The notes under the pieces are model-generated. The model did not search any database. It was given only the letters and a program-made list of their open reading frames with translations, and had not been told where the DNA came from. Below are positions 45,736-56,034 of a DNA stretch of 64,000 nt, piece by piece. Source of the DNA: Psychromonas marina (lineage in GTDB: Bacteria > Pseudomonadota > Gammaproteobacteria > Enterobacterales > Psychromonadaceae); assembly GCF_030161115.1 (NCBI RefSeq), contig NZ_BSPQ01000019.1:1-64000 (forward strand), in the 5' to 3' direction. Each line of letters starts with the position of its first letter. The stretch's first letter is position 1. Made by a program: the position numbers and the translations under genes.

Positions 45736-47790
45736 TTATCCAATTAAAATAACCAGAGAACGTGCGCTAACTAAGTAATCTTTACATACAAAATATTTTT
45801 TATCTCCTTGTAAATAGAAATCTTCTCCCTGTTGTAAGGAGGTATCAACAACACGTTGCCATTTCCCACTCGGTGCAGCGGGTAACTCAAAGGTAAGATC
45901 TTGCCAGTAGGCGTTAAACGCGACATAGGTGACATGCTCAGAAGTAGGCTGCTTGCTTTCCATGGCGATCGCATGAGAATGTTCTCCCCAATCAGGCTGG
46001 TTTACTTTCACACCATGCCAACGAATCCCAGCTTGTTCAATAATATCATGCAGGGAATCACGTCTTGCATCGCTTAAGTGAACAGCTTCTAGTGTGGTGC
46101 GATGTTTAATCAGTTGCTTGGTAAAATGCAACAATTCTTGATTGTTGGCGATATCATCCCAGTTGAACCAAAAATCGGCATTATCCTGACAGTAACCATT
46201 ATTATTACCTTGCTGGCTGCGCGCTATCTCGTCCCCCATCAATATCATCGGAGTGCCTAAGGAGATAAGGTTAATCGCAAGAAAGTTTTTGATTTGCTGT
46301 AAACGCAACTGCTTAATTTGGGCATCATCAGTTGGTCCTTCCACCCCATGATTCCAACTATAATTATCAGAGCAACCATCACGATTTTGTTCACCATTGG
46401 CATGGTTGTGCTTATCGTTGTAACTCACCAGATCATGTAAAGTGAAACCATCATGACAAGTAATAAAGTTCACTGATTTTTCTGGCTCTAAGTTATGATC
46501 GCCATACACATCAGGACTACCAATCAAGCGTGCAACAAATTTTCCTACTACCCCAGGTTCACCACGAATAAAACGACGCACATCGTCACGAAAGTGACCA
46601 TTCCATTCACGCCAACGCTGCCCTGCTAGACTACCAACTTGATATAACCCACCAGCATCCCAGGCCTCTGCAATAAGTTTAACAGGCGATAAAATAGGAT
46701 CGGTATCGATACTCCAGAGTGTCGGAGGACTTATCATCGGACGGCCTAATTCATCACGAGAGAGAATAGACGCCAAATCAAACCTAAAGCCATCGACATG
46801 CATTTTTTCTACCCAAAAATGTAAGCTATCAATAATCATTCGTCGCACCACAGAATGAGTACCATTGAGGGTATTTCCACAACCACTGAAGTTCATATAA
46901 TGCCTTCTATCTTCCGATAAAATGTAATACACACTACTATCAAAGCCACGGAAAGAGAGCGTTGGGCCATTTTCATCTCCTTCAGCAGTATGGTTATAAA
47001 CGACATCTAAAATAACTTCTATATCAGCAGCGTGAAGCGCTTTGACCATATCTCGAAATTCGTTGATAGGACCGAGCACAGATTGGTCTGAGCTATATTC
47101 ACGATGCGTAGAAAATAGAGACAGTGGGCTATACCCCCAATAATTGACGAGTCCATCATGATGTTCAGTGGGATCAAATTGATGAACTGGCATCAATTCA
47201 ACGGCGGTAATACCCAGCTCTTTAAGGTAGGGGATTTTTTCAACCAATCCAGCATAGGTACCACGCTTTTCAGCACTAATACCTGAGCTTGGGTGACGGG
47301 TAAACCCACCTACATGCATCTCATAAATAACACTGGTTGCGAAAGGATGGCGAGGGTGTTGGTCATCACCCCAATCATAATCGTCTATATCAACTACAAC
47401 ACTTTTAAGGCATGAGTCGATGTTAGAACCATCTTGAATCGCCGCTTCACGGCAGAAATTATCACCGCGTTCAACCAAGAGACCATAGGGGTCTAGCAAC
47501 AGTTTGTCTGGACTAAATGCAAGCCCTTCGTGAGGGCGATAGGGTCCATTTACACGAAACGCATATAACTGCCCTGCTTTCACACCTTCAACAAATATGT
47601 GCCAATAATAGGCAGTGCGGTTATCCATATCTGACAAGGTGAATATATGGTTAGCCTGTTGAGCATCTTTATGATCAAAAAAAAGTAACTCGACAGACTC
47701 AGCTAAACGAGCATAAACGCAAAAATTAGCCCCTGCTTGCGTGAAGGTTACCCCAAGTTTGTCTGGGACTCCCTGTGAAAAACGATACAT
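45736..47790 (-). CDS. glgX: Glycogen debranching enzyme GlgX
   Basis: This is a GH13 isoamylase-type enzyme that cleaves alpha-1,6 branches left by phosphorylase. The 684-aa protein has an N-terminal carbohydrate-binding-like beta domain, then the GH13 motifs VILDVVYNHTAEG, VDGFRFDLAS with the nucleophile Asp, LIAEAWD with the acid Glu, and FITCHDG. E. coli GlgX is 657 aa. No glgBCA synthesis genes lie nearby in this window. It works with GlgP (31-34 kb) and Pgm (34-36 kb). Confidence 0.93.
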   Translation of the reverse strand: MYRFSQGVPDKLGVTFTQAGANFCVYARLAESVELLFFDHKDAQQANHIFTLSDMDNRTAYYWHIFVEGVKAGQLYAFRVNGPYRPHEGLAFSPDKLLLDPYGLLVERGDNFCREAAIQDGSNIDSCLKSVVVDIDDYDWGDDQHPRHPFATSVIYEMHVGGFTRHPSSGISAEKRGTYAGLVEKIPYLKELGITAVELMPVHQFDPTEHHDGLVNYWGYSPLSLFSTHREYSSDQSVLGPINEFRDMVKALHAADIEVILDVVYNHTAEGDENGPTLSFRGFDSSVYYILSEDRRHYMNFSGCGNTLNGTHSVVRRMIIDSLHFWVEKMHVDGFRFDLASILSRDELGRPMISPPTLWSIDTDPILSPVKLIAEAWDAGGLYQVGSLAGQRWREWNGHFRDDVRRFIRGEPGVVGKFVARLIGSPDVYGDHNLEPEKSVNFITCHDGFTLHDLVSYNDKHNHANGEQNRDGCSDNYSWNHGVEGPTDDAQIKQLRLQQIKNFLAINLISLGTPMILMGDEIARSQQGNNNGYCQDNADFWFNWDDIANNQELLHFTKQLIKHRTTLEAVHLSDARRDSLHDIIEQAGIRWHGVKVNQPDWGEHSHAIAMESKQPTSEHVTYVAFNAYWQDLTFELPAAPSGKWQRVVDTSLQQGEDFYLQGDKKYFVCKDYLVSARSLVILIG

Positions 47791-48493
47791 AGAACACTCC
47801 TAGACATATATTTTGTTGTGATAAAAATTATAGGTGAAATACACAGATGAGAGCAAGACTATTTTCAAAACTGCTTATATATGTACTGTTTAGCTGATTT
47901 TGTAGCGTGAATAGATCACCACTTCCCCTAAATATTGCTAGGTAGCCCCTCGAATATTGGATGTTAGTACAACTCAATAATATCTACAGCAGCATACCCC
48001 AAGCGCAATAAACCTCTCCTGTGATCATCAGCTAAATAATAATGATGTATTAGAAATACACAAAAACCAACCTACTATCATTTATTGTCGTTCATTATGA
48101 GATGCACAGATTGCTTATCACACCTTATAGAAAAAGGTTTACACAACATATTGATCTAGAAGGACACATTAGTCTATGGCAACAATATCAGACCCATTGC
48201 CACAACCAACCATAAAATAAAAACAATTACTCAGACATGTTGCAGACAAAAAAACAAAAAAAACCATCAAAATGCCTCACACCGCACAAACATAAAATAT
48301 AAATAACAAAAACAAAAACAAAAAATTGCCATTTAAGATCTCTTTCCTACACTTAATTGCAATTTGATCCCTACATCTCATACAAGATAAATCAAAAAGT
48401 AGTGGTATTAATTTTTGTTAGGGTAAGTAGGTATATTAAATCAATGAAAGTCATAAATGTTTAGTTTTTAATATTTGATACACGGAGTATTTT
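47791..48493. other. 703-bp non-coding, A-rich region before the lipoprotein gene
   Basis: No ORF, tRNA or hairpin terminator is recognisable. Around 48190-48335 the plus strand is strongly A/C-biased and G-poor, with runs such as AACAAAAACAAAAACAAAAA. The last 20 bp carry the CGGAG ribosome site of the lipoprotein gene. This is the longest gene-free gap in the window and may hold a small RNA or remnant sequence, but I cannot support either. Confidence 0.5.
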
Positions 48494-50377
48494 ATGAAAT
48501 TTCAACAAACCCTGATCTCTTTATTTGTCATAGGCACTTTATCAGCTTGTGGAAGTAGTAGTTCCTCGGATACCGTCGTGGCAGACGAAGAGAGCACAAC
48601 AACCCTCTCAGGCAAAGCAGCTGACGGCTACCTTATTAATGCTAAAGTCTGCCTTGACCTTAACAAAAACAAATCCTGTGACGACGACGAACCTAGCGCA
48701 ATGAGTGATGATGACGGCGCATTTTCCTTAGAAGGAGTTACTCAAGAGCAGATTGATGCAAGCCCCTTGTTAGTAGAAATTATAAAAAATCAAACAATTG
48801 ATAAAGATAACCCAGGCGTGTTACTAACAAAAAGTTATCAATTAAGTGCACCAGCTGGTTATACTTTTGTCAGTCCACTGACAACCCTTGTGCAAAACGA
48901 AGTTGAGAATGGCAATAGTGTTGAAGATGCCGAGTCAAATGTACAAGCAAAACTTGGCACAAGCCTTAATCTTAACGATGATTATGTAGCAGGTAAAGAA
49001 GGTGGAGATGACTCAAAAGAGTTCGAAAAACTTCACCAAATAGCACAAGTCACCGCTAACATCATTGCCGATAATATTGAGTTATTACAAACAGCTGCGG
49101 ATTCAGAGGGCATTGCACTTTCAGAGTTAATCTCCTTAATCTCCAATGAAGTATTTTCTGCATTAGCCAACATAACGATGCAGATCGAAAATATTGCCAA
49201 TGATGAAGATTTAGAGTTTGATGCAGATGACATTGCTGGTGATATTAATGAAGAGCATATCGGGTTAGAAGTAGAAGGTTTAACAGAAAAAATAGCACAG
49301 AATAAGGCAGATAAAGAGTCTATTGTCGCTAACTTAGTCAACCTTATTAAAGACGGAGGTATAAACTGGTTCTGGAGTGAAGATGAAGACGGTTACATTT
49401 TATTAGAGTATGGTAATTTATCATTGGATGCGGCAGGTGAAATTAACGATGTTGAATACGAAATAGATGAAAATGGTGAAGCTGTCATGCTCTCCTATGG
49501 ATCTGATGACGATGAATTCGTATTAACTAAAGATGGCTGGGAAATTAATAATGATACCATCACTGACATTACGTTAAATGATAATGGGTCAATTACCTTC
49601 GTAATGGTAACCACGGCACTAAATGAAACGATTACAGGTAAGGAGATTGTCTTAGATGGCTTAAATGTATCAGCAATTTTAGAAGATACTGGTGGTGATG
49701 GTCTCTGGTCAGAAGCAATATCTGAGACACTTGTTTTCCCTGAAGGATCAAAAGCGTACAAACTTGATTTTGGTGCCACCACAGCTCGTTCGCCTTATGA
49801 ATTAGAGCTTGGTGATTGGTGCCAATATGGTAATGAATATGATGTAGCACAATGGTCTGCACTTAATGAAACTTGTAATGGTATTGATTTAAATGATAGT
49901 TGGGCAACAACACTTGCAGAGTTTTTAGAAGAGGATAGCAGTGTTACAATTGCAGGAGGAGACGGCTATGATATTACGATTCAACTAATAGCCGGTGGCA
50001 GTGTGGAGTTCTATAAACATACTATCGATGAATCTGAACCAATTCAACTTTCATCTGGTACTTGGGAGGATATTACCGTACACACTAAAGTGTTACGCAA
50101 AGTTAATATTCCCACTTCTGTTTCAAGCCTTGATACAGATTGGTCACTCCTAGATGATGATGATGGCAATACCTTTTATCTAACTGTATATGAAGACTTT
50201 GTCCGTATCGTATCTGCAGATAATGATTTTGGTGATGATGGTGAATTAACATTTAATACCACGGCAAAAGAGTATATCTTAGATAATGCTTCTAGGGATA
50301 TGCTTTCTGGAGAAGAGACAGAAGAGGAGCCAGAAGAAGAAATAACAGGTGGAACGGGTGACATTTCGCAAGGATAA
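48494..50377 (+). CDS. Acidic surface lipoprotein with an EF-hand-like loop, function unknown
   Basis: This is a 627-aa predicted lipoprotein: signal peptide, lipobox LSAC (Cys19), then a Ser-rich linker. Residues about 38-100 resemble a carboxypeptidase-regulatory/Big-like module found in marine bacterial surface proteins. Within it DLNKNKSCDDDE (residues 55-66) fits a 12-residue EF-hand loop (D, N, N, S, D, E at positions 1, 3, 5, 7, 9, 12). The protein is very acidic. A WCQYGNEYDVAQ...LNETCNG pair could form a disulphide. The end is Glu-rich. I do not recognise an enzymatic domain; export to the outer-membrane surface is inference. Confidence 0.75.
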   Translation: MKFQQTLISLFVIGTLSACGSSSSSDTVVADEESTTTLSGKAADGYLINAKVCLDLNKNKSCDDDEPSAMSDDDGAFSLEGVTQEQIDASPLLVEIIKNQTIDKDNPGVLLTKSYQLSAPAGYTFVSPLTTLVQNEVENGNSVEDAESNVQAKLGTSLNLNDDYVAGKEGGDDSKEFEKLHQIAQVTANIIADNIELLQTAADSEGIALSELISLISNEVFSALANITMQIENIANDEDLEFDADDIAGDINEEHIGLEVEGLTEKIAQNKADKESIVANLVNLIKDGGINWFWSEDEDGYILLEYGNLSLDAAGEINDVEYEIDENGEAVMLSYGSDDDEFVLTKDGWEINNDTITDITLNDNGSITFVMVTTALNETITGKEIVLDGLNVSAILEDTGGDGLWSEAISETLVFPEGSKAYKLDFGATTARSPYELELGDWCQYGNEYDVAQWSALNETCNGIDLNDSWATTLAEFLEEDSSVTIAGGDGYDITIQLIAGGSVEFYKHTIDESEPIQLSSGTWEDITVHTKVLRKVNIPTSVSSLDTDWSLLDDDDGNTFYLTVYEDFVRIVSADNDFGDDGELTFNTTAKEYILDNASRDMLSGEETEEEPEEEITGGTGDISQG

Positions 50378-50410
50378 TAACCCGATAAAAACAGGTTAAT
50401 AGCAATTATC

Positions 50411-50442
50411 AAGCCCGCAAACAACTGAACTGCGGGCTTTTT
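50411..50442 (+). terminator. Terminator of the lipoprotein gene
   Basis: AAGCCCGCA, an 11-nt loop and TGCGGGCTT form a 9-bp GC-rich stem followed by TTTTT. It is 35 bp after the stop and may also serve the convergent gene that ends at 50455. Confidence 0.9.
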
Positions 50443-50454
50443 ATATTAACGATG

Positions 50455-51081
50455 TTAAGCTTCTCTATCATCACTAAATACAGGTAAAGAGAGGTGCCAA
50501 TAGATAGCAGAGACACGCAGCGAAAGAGTACCCGCCATTGCAATCACCATCGCCACAATTTGTCCGAAACCAAAATAGTTACAAATAACGTACAATGCAG
50601 CACCTAAAATAGAGGCAGTTGCATAGATCTCTTTTTGCAAAACAAAAGGAATTTGTCCGCTGAGTATGTCGCGTATCATTCCGCCTACAACACCAGTAAT
50701 ACACCCCATTACAATAGCAACTGGGCCACTAAAACCAAGCATTAACGCTTTTTGGGCACCAATAATAGTGAAAATAGCGAGGCCAAAAGCATCCAATAAT
50801 GGCAATAGGTAAGCAGGAAAACGATGAATCCTATGCAACCAATATACCGAAATGATAGCGGTGGTGATAATGACATAAATATAGGTATTATCAACAATCC
50901 AAAATACTGGCGTTGCCCCCATCATCATATCTCGAAGCGTTCCACCACCGATGCCTGTAACACCTGCAAGTACTGTTATACCAAACGGGTCCATGCGTAA
51001 GCGAGTAGCGACTAACACACCTGAAATCGCACAGGCAATCACACCAATCATATCGGAAATATAGATAAAATTTTCGAGCAT
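50455..51081 (-). CDS. UPF0126/TRIC-type membrane channel (YicG-like)
   Basis: This is a 208-aa inner-membrane protein with about seven hydrophobic segments arranged as two related halves, each with the UPF0126 pattern (GITVLAGVTGIGGGTLRDMMMG and VAIVMGCITGVVGGMIRDILSG). Bacterial and archaeal members form trimeric cation channels; some are associated with glycine uptake. The start is taken at the ATG at 51081, 9 bp after AGGA. The alternative GTG at 51087 is too close to that site. Confidence 0.88.
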   Translation of the reverse strand: MLENFIYISDMIGVIACAISGVLVATRLRMDPFGITVLAGVTGIGGGTLRDMMMGATPVFWIVDNTYIYVIITTAIISVYWLHRIHRFPAYLLPLLDAFGLAIFTIIGAQKALMLGFSGPVAIVMGCITGVVGGMIRDILSGQIPFVLQKEIYATASILGAALYVICNYFGFGQIVAMVIAMAGTLSLRVSAIYWHLSLPVFSDDREA

Positions 51082-51141
51082 CAACACACGTCCTAGGGAA
51101 AAATTAGGCGAATGTTAACGACCTAATTTTAATGTTGCAAG

Positions 51142-54100
51142 TCACAGCTGTTTTTTTGTTAGTAATTTTCCTGAAACTGATGTGAACCAGCGTGAACTAT
51201 TAACTCCTATCATCAATAAACAGGGCGTTAATATCAGCGTCAGTAACGTAGCAAAAGTAAGTCCACCTGCAATAGCGGTTGCCAACTGCGCCCACCATTG
51301 CGTAGAAGGAGCACCAAATTCAATACTGCGTTCCACAAAATCAAGGTTCATTTTTAACACCATCGGCATCAACCCAAGAATAGTCGTCACCGTGGTTAAC
51401 AGTACCGGACGAATACGCTGTGCTCCGGTTCTTAATATCGCATCATGGGTTTTCATACCACGGCTCTTGAAAACATTGTAAGTATCGATAAGCACGATAT
51501 TGTTATTTACAACAATCCCCGCTAATGCAATAACCCCGATGCCTGACATCACAATACCAAAGGGGCTCTGTGTTACAAATAGACCAAAAAACACACCTGC
51601 GGTTGAAAATATGACGGCACTTAAAATCAAGAAAGCTTGGTAAAAAGAGTTAAATTGCAACACTAAAATAAGCGCCATTACCGCAAGGGCCACCATAAAC
51701 GCATTTTTCAAAAATATGGAGGCTTCTTGCTGATCTTCATTTTGCCCACGCAACTTGATACTCACCCTTGAATCCAACCCTAACTCCCCTAGCTCTTCCT
51801 GTAGTTCAGGTAAAATAAGACTAAGGTTAAAGCCCTCGGCCATATCCGCACTAACGGTCATCACAATACGACCGTCTACTTTTTTAATTGAGGATTGCTT
51901 TGGCATAGGCGTTAAACTGACAAAGTGACTGACTGGAATTTGTCCAAATTCAGTCTGCAAGCGTAACTCAGCGAGCTTACTTAAACTACGTTCACTTTCA
52001 GGATAACGCACACGTATATCTAACTCATCATCAACATCATCAGGTCGGTAAGTACCTAACATTAAACCATTTGTTAAGAACTGTACGCTACTGCCAAGTA
52101 ATGTTGCATCAGCCCCATAACGCGCGGCATCGGCACGGTTAATTTTAAATTGCCATTCAACCCCCGGTTTCTCACCATCATCTTCAAGGTTAATGAAGTA
52201 GGGTTTAGCCGCTAAAGCATGATGTAATGTATCGGCGGCTTCCTGAAGTAGTTCCGGATAACGAGAGCTAAGTTCTATTTGCAATGCCTTTCCTGTTGGC
52301 GGTCCCGCTTGGTCTTTTTTTAGCTCAATTTCAACACCAGGCAACAATTTAGTCCGCGCTTGAATATCGGCAATTATCTCATTAGCAGTACGCCTTTCTT
52401 GCCAATCTCGAAGGTTAATACGCATAGTCCCTACGGTTTCTCCGGTAGAATCTCCCGTTTTTACATATAGAGACTCAATCTCACTTTGCAATTCCAATAC
52501 TTTTTCTTCAATCGTAGCCATGATCTGATCTTGTTCGTCAATTGAGAAATCACCATAGGAACGGACTTTTACATTGATGCCAGTAGGCTCGACTTCCGGA
52601 AAAAACTCCACACCAAGGTTAGACTTTGAAAAAAGCGTGATGCCGGAACCGGCAATAATGATCGCAATTAATAGGATCCACCAAGGACTTTTAATCGATT
52701 TATGTAAGGTTTTAACATAAAAACCGGTGAACCCTGTAAGTGATAACAGATCACCTTTATCGGCGATAATCGCATCACTTTTCTGTTTTTCAGAAAGTGG
52801 ACGCGGTTTACCAAATACACTGCCTAAAACAGGGATAAAGATAAGCGCCATCAACAACGATGCAGTCAACGTTGCAATCAGTGTTAATGGCAAGTATTTC
52901 ATAAACTCACCGGTAATTCCCGGCCAAAACAACAGCGGAGCAAAAGCAGCGAGTGTAGTTGCTGTAGAAGCAGTAATAGGCCACGCCATTCGTTTAGCAG
53001 CCGTTAGGTAAGCTTGATGGCGTTTAACACCCGCACTCATTTCACGATCTGCAAATTCAGTAACAACAATTGCACCATCAACCAACATACCCACAGACAT
53101 GATTAAGGCAAATAACACCACAATATTGACCGTTATGCCCGCCAGCCATAACACCAATATTCCAGTAAGAAATGAGCCAGGAATCGCAATGCCTACTAAC
53201 GCTGCACTACGTGCACCTAAAATGGCAATAATAACAATCACCACCAACAATACCGCACTAATGACATTATTTTGCAGGTCATTAAGCATCTGCTTTACAT
53301 CTTTCGAGCTATCGCCTGCATAGCTCACTTGAATATTATTGGGCCAAAACTGACGATTTTCATCAACCAATGCTTTTACTTTATCAACGGTTTCAATAAT
53401 ATTTTCGCCAGGACGCTTGATCACTTCTAGAGAAACAGTCGGTAACCCATTAACACGCACATAATTTGAAGGATCTTTAAAGCTACGACGAATTTGGGCT
53501 ACATCTGCAAAGGTGATCACTTTATCGCCAGTCACCTTAATCGGCATCTCCATCACATCTTTCACCGAGGAGAAAACCGAGGGTACTTTAATCGGAAAAC
53601 GACCTTTACCGTTATCCATGATACCCGCTGCAACTAAGCGATTATTACGTGAAATAAGGTTGTAGATATCATTCATATTAAGCTGATAACTTTCCATCAA
53701 CAGTGGGTCGACTAAAATCTCCACCATATCTTCACGATCGCCGCCAATATTCACTTCAAGAATTTCTGCAAACCCTTCTAGCTTATCCTGCATTAAGCGC
53801 GCAAGAGATATCATCGCACGTTCAGGGGCACTGCCAGAGAGTAATATAGTTAAGGCAGGATTTTCTGTCGCGAGGGTAACCTGCCGAACAATGGGTTCAT
53901 CACTATCTTGTGGTAATTTACTTTTGGCTTGATTAACCTGCTCGCGAACATCAATGAGAGCGTTTTTAATATCAATATCAACATAAAATTCTAATACGAC
54001 TGAAGCATGGCCTGAGCTGGCAGTAGATTTCATCTCCTTGATACCTTCAAGGCTACTTAACTGCTGCTCTAAGGGGCGTAAGAGTTGACGTTCCGCATCT

Positions 54101-54273
54101 TCTGGTGAGATGCCTTCATGACCGACGGAGACATAGATAACAGGAATAGGTACATCCGGATCAGATTCTTTAGGGATATTAATATAAGCAGATAGGCCAG
54201 CAACTAATAAAAATGCCAACATCATCAATACTGCACGCTTACGCATTAGTGAGCCTTCAATGATTGCTTTCAT
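51142..54273 (-). CDS. RND-family efflux pump permease (AcrB/HAE1 class)
   Basis: This 1043-aa RND exporter has 12 predicted transmembrane helices and two large periplasmic domains after helices 1 and 7. The helix-4 region reads SVGMLVDGAIVVTEFADRE; AcrB has two adjacent Asp there, this protein one. The helix-10 region reads GIVVNNNIVLIDTYN, where AcrB has a Lys. It may thus belong to an RND subgroup with a modified proton relay. The adaptor gene is 2 bp upstream. No TolC-like gene or TetR regulator is present nearby. Confidence 0.92.
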   Translation of the reverse strand: MKAIIEGSLMRKRAVLMMLAFLLVAGLSAYINIPKESDPDVPIPVIYVSVGHEGISPEDAERQLLRPLEQQLSSLEGIKEMKSTASSGHASVVLEFYVDIDIKNALIDVREQVNQAKSKLPQDSDEPIVRQVTLATENPALTILLSGSAPERAMISLARLMQDKLEGFAEILEVNIGGDREDMVEILVDPLLMESYQLNMNDIYNLISRNNRLVAAGIMDNGKGRFPIKVPSVFSSVKDVMEMPIKVTGDKVITFADVAQIRRSFKDPSNYVRVNGLPTVSLEVIKRPGENIIETVDKVKALVDENRQFWPNNIQVSYAGDSSKDVKQMLNDLQNNVISAVLLVVIVIIAILGARSAALVGIAIPGSFLTGILVLWLAGITVNIVVLFALIMSVGMLVDGAIVVTEFADREMSAGVKRHQAYLTAAKRMAWPITASTATTLAAFAPLLFWPGITGEFMKYLPLTLIATLTASLLMALIFIPVLGSVFGKPRPLSEKQKSDAIIADKGDLLSLTGFTGFYVKTLHKSIKSPWWILLIAIIIAGSGITLFSKSNLGVEFFPEVEPTGINVKVRSYGDFSIDEQDQIMATIEEKVLELQSEIESLYVKTGDSTGETVGTMRINLRDWQERRTANEIIADIQARTKLLPGVEIELKKDQAGPPTGKALQIELSSRYPELLQEAADTLHHALAAKPYFINLEDDGEKPGVEWQFKINRADAARYGADATLLGSSVQFLTNGLMLGTYRPDDVDDELDIRVRYPESERSLSKLAELRLQTEFGQIPVSHFVSLTPMPKQSSIKKVDGRIVMTVSADMAEGFNLSLILPELQEELGELGLDSRVSIKLRGQNEDQQEASIFLKNAFMVALAVMALILVLQFNSFYQAFLILSAVIFSTAGVFFGLFVTQSPFGIVMSGIGVIALAGIVVNNNIVLIDTYNVFKSRGMKTHDAILRTGAQRIRPVLLTTVTTILGLMPMVLKMNLDFVERSIEFGAPSTQWWAQLATAIAGGLTFATLLTLILTPCLLMIGVNSSRWFTSVSGKLLTKKQL

Positions 54274-54275
54274 TG

Positions 54276-55355
54276 CTATTCCTTAACAGCGCTAGCATCC
54301 ACTTTCGCCCCCGCTTTAACAAATCCTTGCCCTAAGGTAATAATATCAACAGGGCCATCAAACCCAGATAACCAAGCCCCATTATTGTCCGCCTCTACTA
54401 GGCTGATCGCCTTAAAGACCACAACGCCCTCTTTAACAAGCTTCACACCAAGATTACCTTCTTCATCTAATGCTAATACTGAAGGAGAAACATAGATCGC
54501 ATCGACAGGGTAAAGAGGGATGGTTAACTTAGCACTGATACCTGAAAATATTTTAAAGTCGGCGTTATCAAATTCAGCTTCGATACGAAAGGTACTACTT
54601 TTGCTGTCTGCCACTGAAGCGATATAAGTTAACTTGCCTGTGATCGTTTCACCAGAAAGAAGCGTCGCAGTTACTTTTTGTCCATTTTTCAATAACGTAA
54701 TATGGTGCTCTGTAACATCACCACGAATCACAATCGGATCACTGTTTTCAATCGCAAAGATAGGATCGCCAACTTGTACATAATCCCCTTTATCTGCAAA
54801 CTGCTCCTGTAATACTCCCGCAAAAGGCGCTACCACATTAGTACGTTTTATCTGCAATTTAAGTTGACGTAAATGGGTTTGCGCTGCCAAATATAAACTA
54901 TTAACTTCAGCAAGACGCACCCGCCCCTGAAGACCTTTATCGTTAAGAGATTTTACCGCTTTATAATTTAGTTCACTCTCATTTAATTGCGCTTGCGCTT
55001 GTGCAAGTCTCTCTGGTAATTCACTTTTTTCAATATTAACTAAGCTTTTACCTGATTTAACGTAATGCCCTTTTTGCGTTGAAATTTTTATTATTTTACC
55101 CGCCACCTCTGCACGAACCACGGCGCGACTGTTAGCTTCACTCTTGGCATATAAGTTAATTTCTTTAATTATCTGCTCAGGAACAAAATGGGTCGTTTGT
55201 ACTTTGGGTAGTGGTGAGGATTCAGTCTCTTTTTGCTGTGCCATTAACTCACTTTGTGCAGGAGATGACAGCATCCAGAAAAACAGCAATGCTACGATAA
55301 GCAACGCTAAGTAATAAGGTCTTAAGAGAAAGTAACGAAGAGCAGAAAGAAACAT
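54276..55355 (-). CDS. RND efflux periplasmic adaptor (HlyD/MFP family)
   Basis: This is a 359-aa membrane-fusion protein linking the RND pump to an outer-membrane channel. It has an N-terminal membrane anchor (YLALLIVALLFFWML) instead of a lipobox, then the biotinyl-lipoyl halves (VVRAEVAGKIIKISTQKGHYVKSG and VVAPFAGVLQEQFADKGDYVQVG) around a coiled-coil hairpin, and beta-barrel domains. The ATG at 55355 follows GAGG by 7 bp; the preceding TTG is not needed. Confidence 0.9.
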   Translation of the reverse strand: MFLSALRYFLLRPYYLALLIVALLFFWMLSSPAQSELMAQQKETESSPLPKVQTTHFVPEQIIKEINLYAKSEANSRAVVRAEVAGKIIKISTQKGHYVKSGKSLVNIEKSELPERLAQAQAQLNESELNYKAVKSLNDKGLQGRVRLAEVNSLYLAAQTHLRQLKLQIKRTNVVAPFAGVLQEQFADKGDYVQVGDPIFAIENSDPIVIRGDVTEHHITLLKNGQKVTATLLSGETITGKLTYIASVADSKSSTFRIEAEFDNADFKIFSGISAKLTIPLYPVDAIYVSPSVLALDEEGNLGVKLVKEGVVVFKAISLVEADNNGAWLSGFDGPVDIITLGQGFVKAGAKVDASAVKE

Positions 55356-55537
55356 AATTAACCTCAAAAAATAGTAAATAAATCACTTGATGCATACTAT
55401 AGTGATTAACGCTTAATACTAGATTAAATATGAGGAAATGTTATTTAACAGTTAGTTTTGTATAGGAATTGTTGCATTTTAAAATAAAGTGTTGAAGCAC
55501 TAACTTCAGCACTTTATTTGCATAACGTTTAATATGG

Positions 55538-55885
55538 CTAGATAGAAAATGAAGATCCACAGCCACAAGTAGCCGTTGCATTTGGGTTATCAACAAAAAA
55601 ACGAGAACCATCAAGGCCACTTGTATATTGTACCGTACCACCGACTAAATATTGTAAACTCATTGAGTCTACAATTAAGGTAACACCATTCTTTTCGATC
55701 TGTGTATCACCTTCATTAACTTTTTCATCAAATGTAAAGCCATAGGAAAAACCTGAACAACCTCCACCCGTTACATAAACACGTAACTTCATATTTGGAT
55801 CTTCGTCGGCCATTAGACCCTTTACTTGATTTGCAGCACTTTCGCTGAAATAAATGGGTAGTGCCATTTCTACTTCGGATGTCAT
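55538..55885 (-). CDS. erpA: Iron-sulphur cluster insertion protein ErpA
   Basis: ErpA is an A-type carrier that delivers Fe-S clusters to IspG/IspH and respiratory enzymes. The 115-aa protein has the three conserved cysteines, Cys43 ([11 protein letters not shown]), Cys107 and Cys109 (CGCGSSFSI). [23 protein letters not shown] matches ErpA more closely than IscA. AGAGG precedes the ATG. It stands near hemL and clcA as in E. coli. Confidence 0.95.
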   Translation of the reverse strand: MTSEVEMALPIYFSESAANQVKGLMADEDPNMKLRVYVTGGGCSGFSYGFTFDEKVNEGDTQIEKNGVTLIVDSMSLQYLVGGTVQYTSGLDGSRFFVDNPNATATCGCGSSFSI

Positions 55886-56034
55886 GTTAACCTCTAATTC
55901 GATGTATTCTGTCGCGCATTATCTAATACCTGACTAATTTGTTCAACTATTATTGTAATTGCACTAAATAATATTATTTGAACATCCAGTATAAGGTCGA
56001 ATGTATTGTTTATAAAGAAGAAAAATGGTTGTCT

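Noticed and set aside
48190-48340. A/C-rich stretch considered as a CRISPR-like or tandem repeat
   Set aside because: The AACAAAAAC runs are simple low-complexity sequence, with no regular repeat-spacer spacing.
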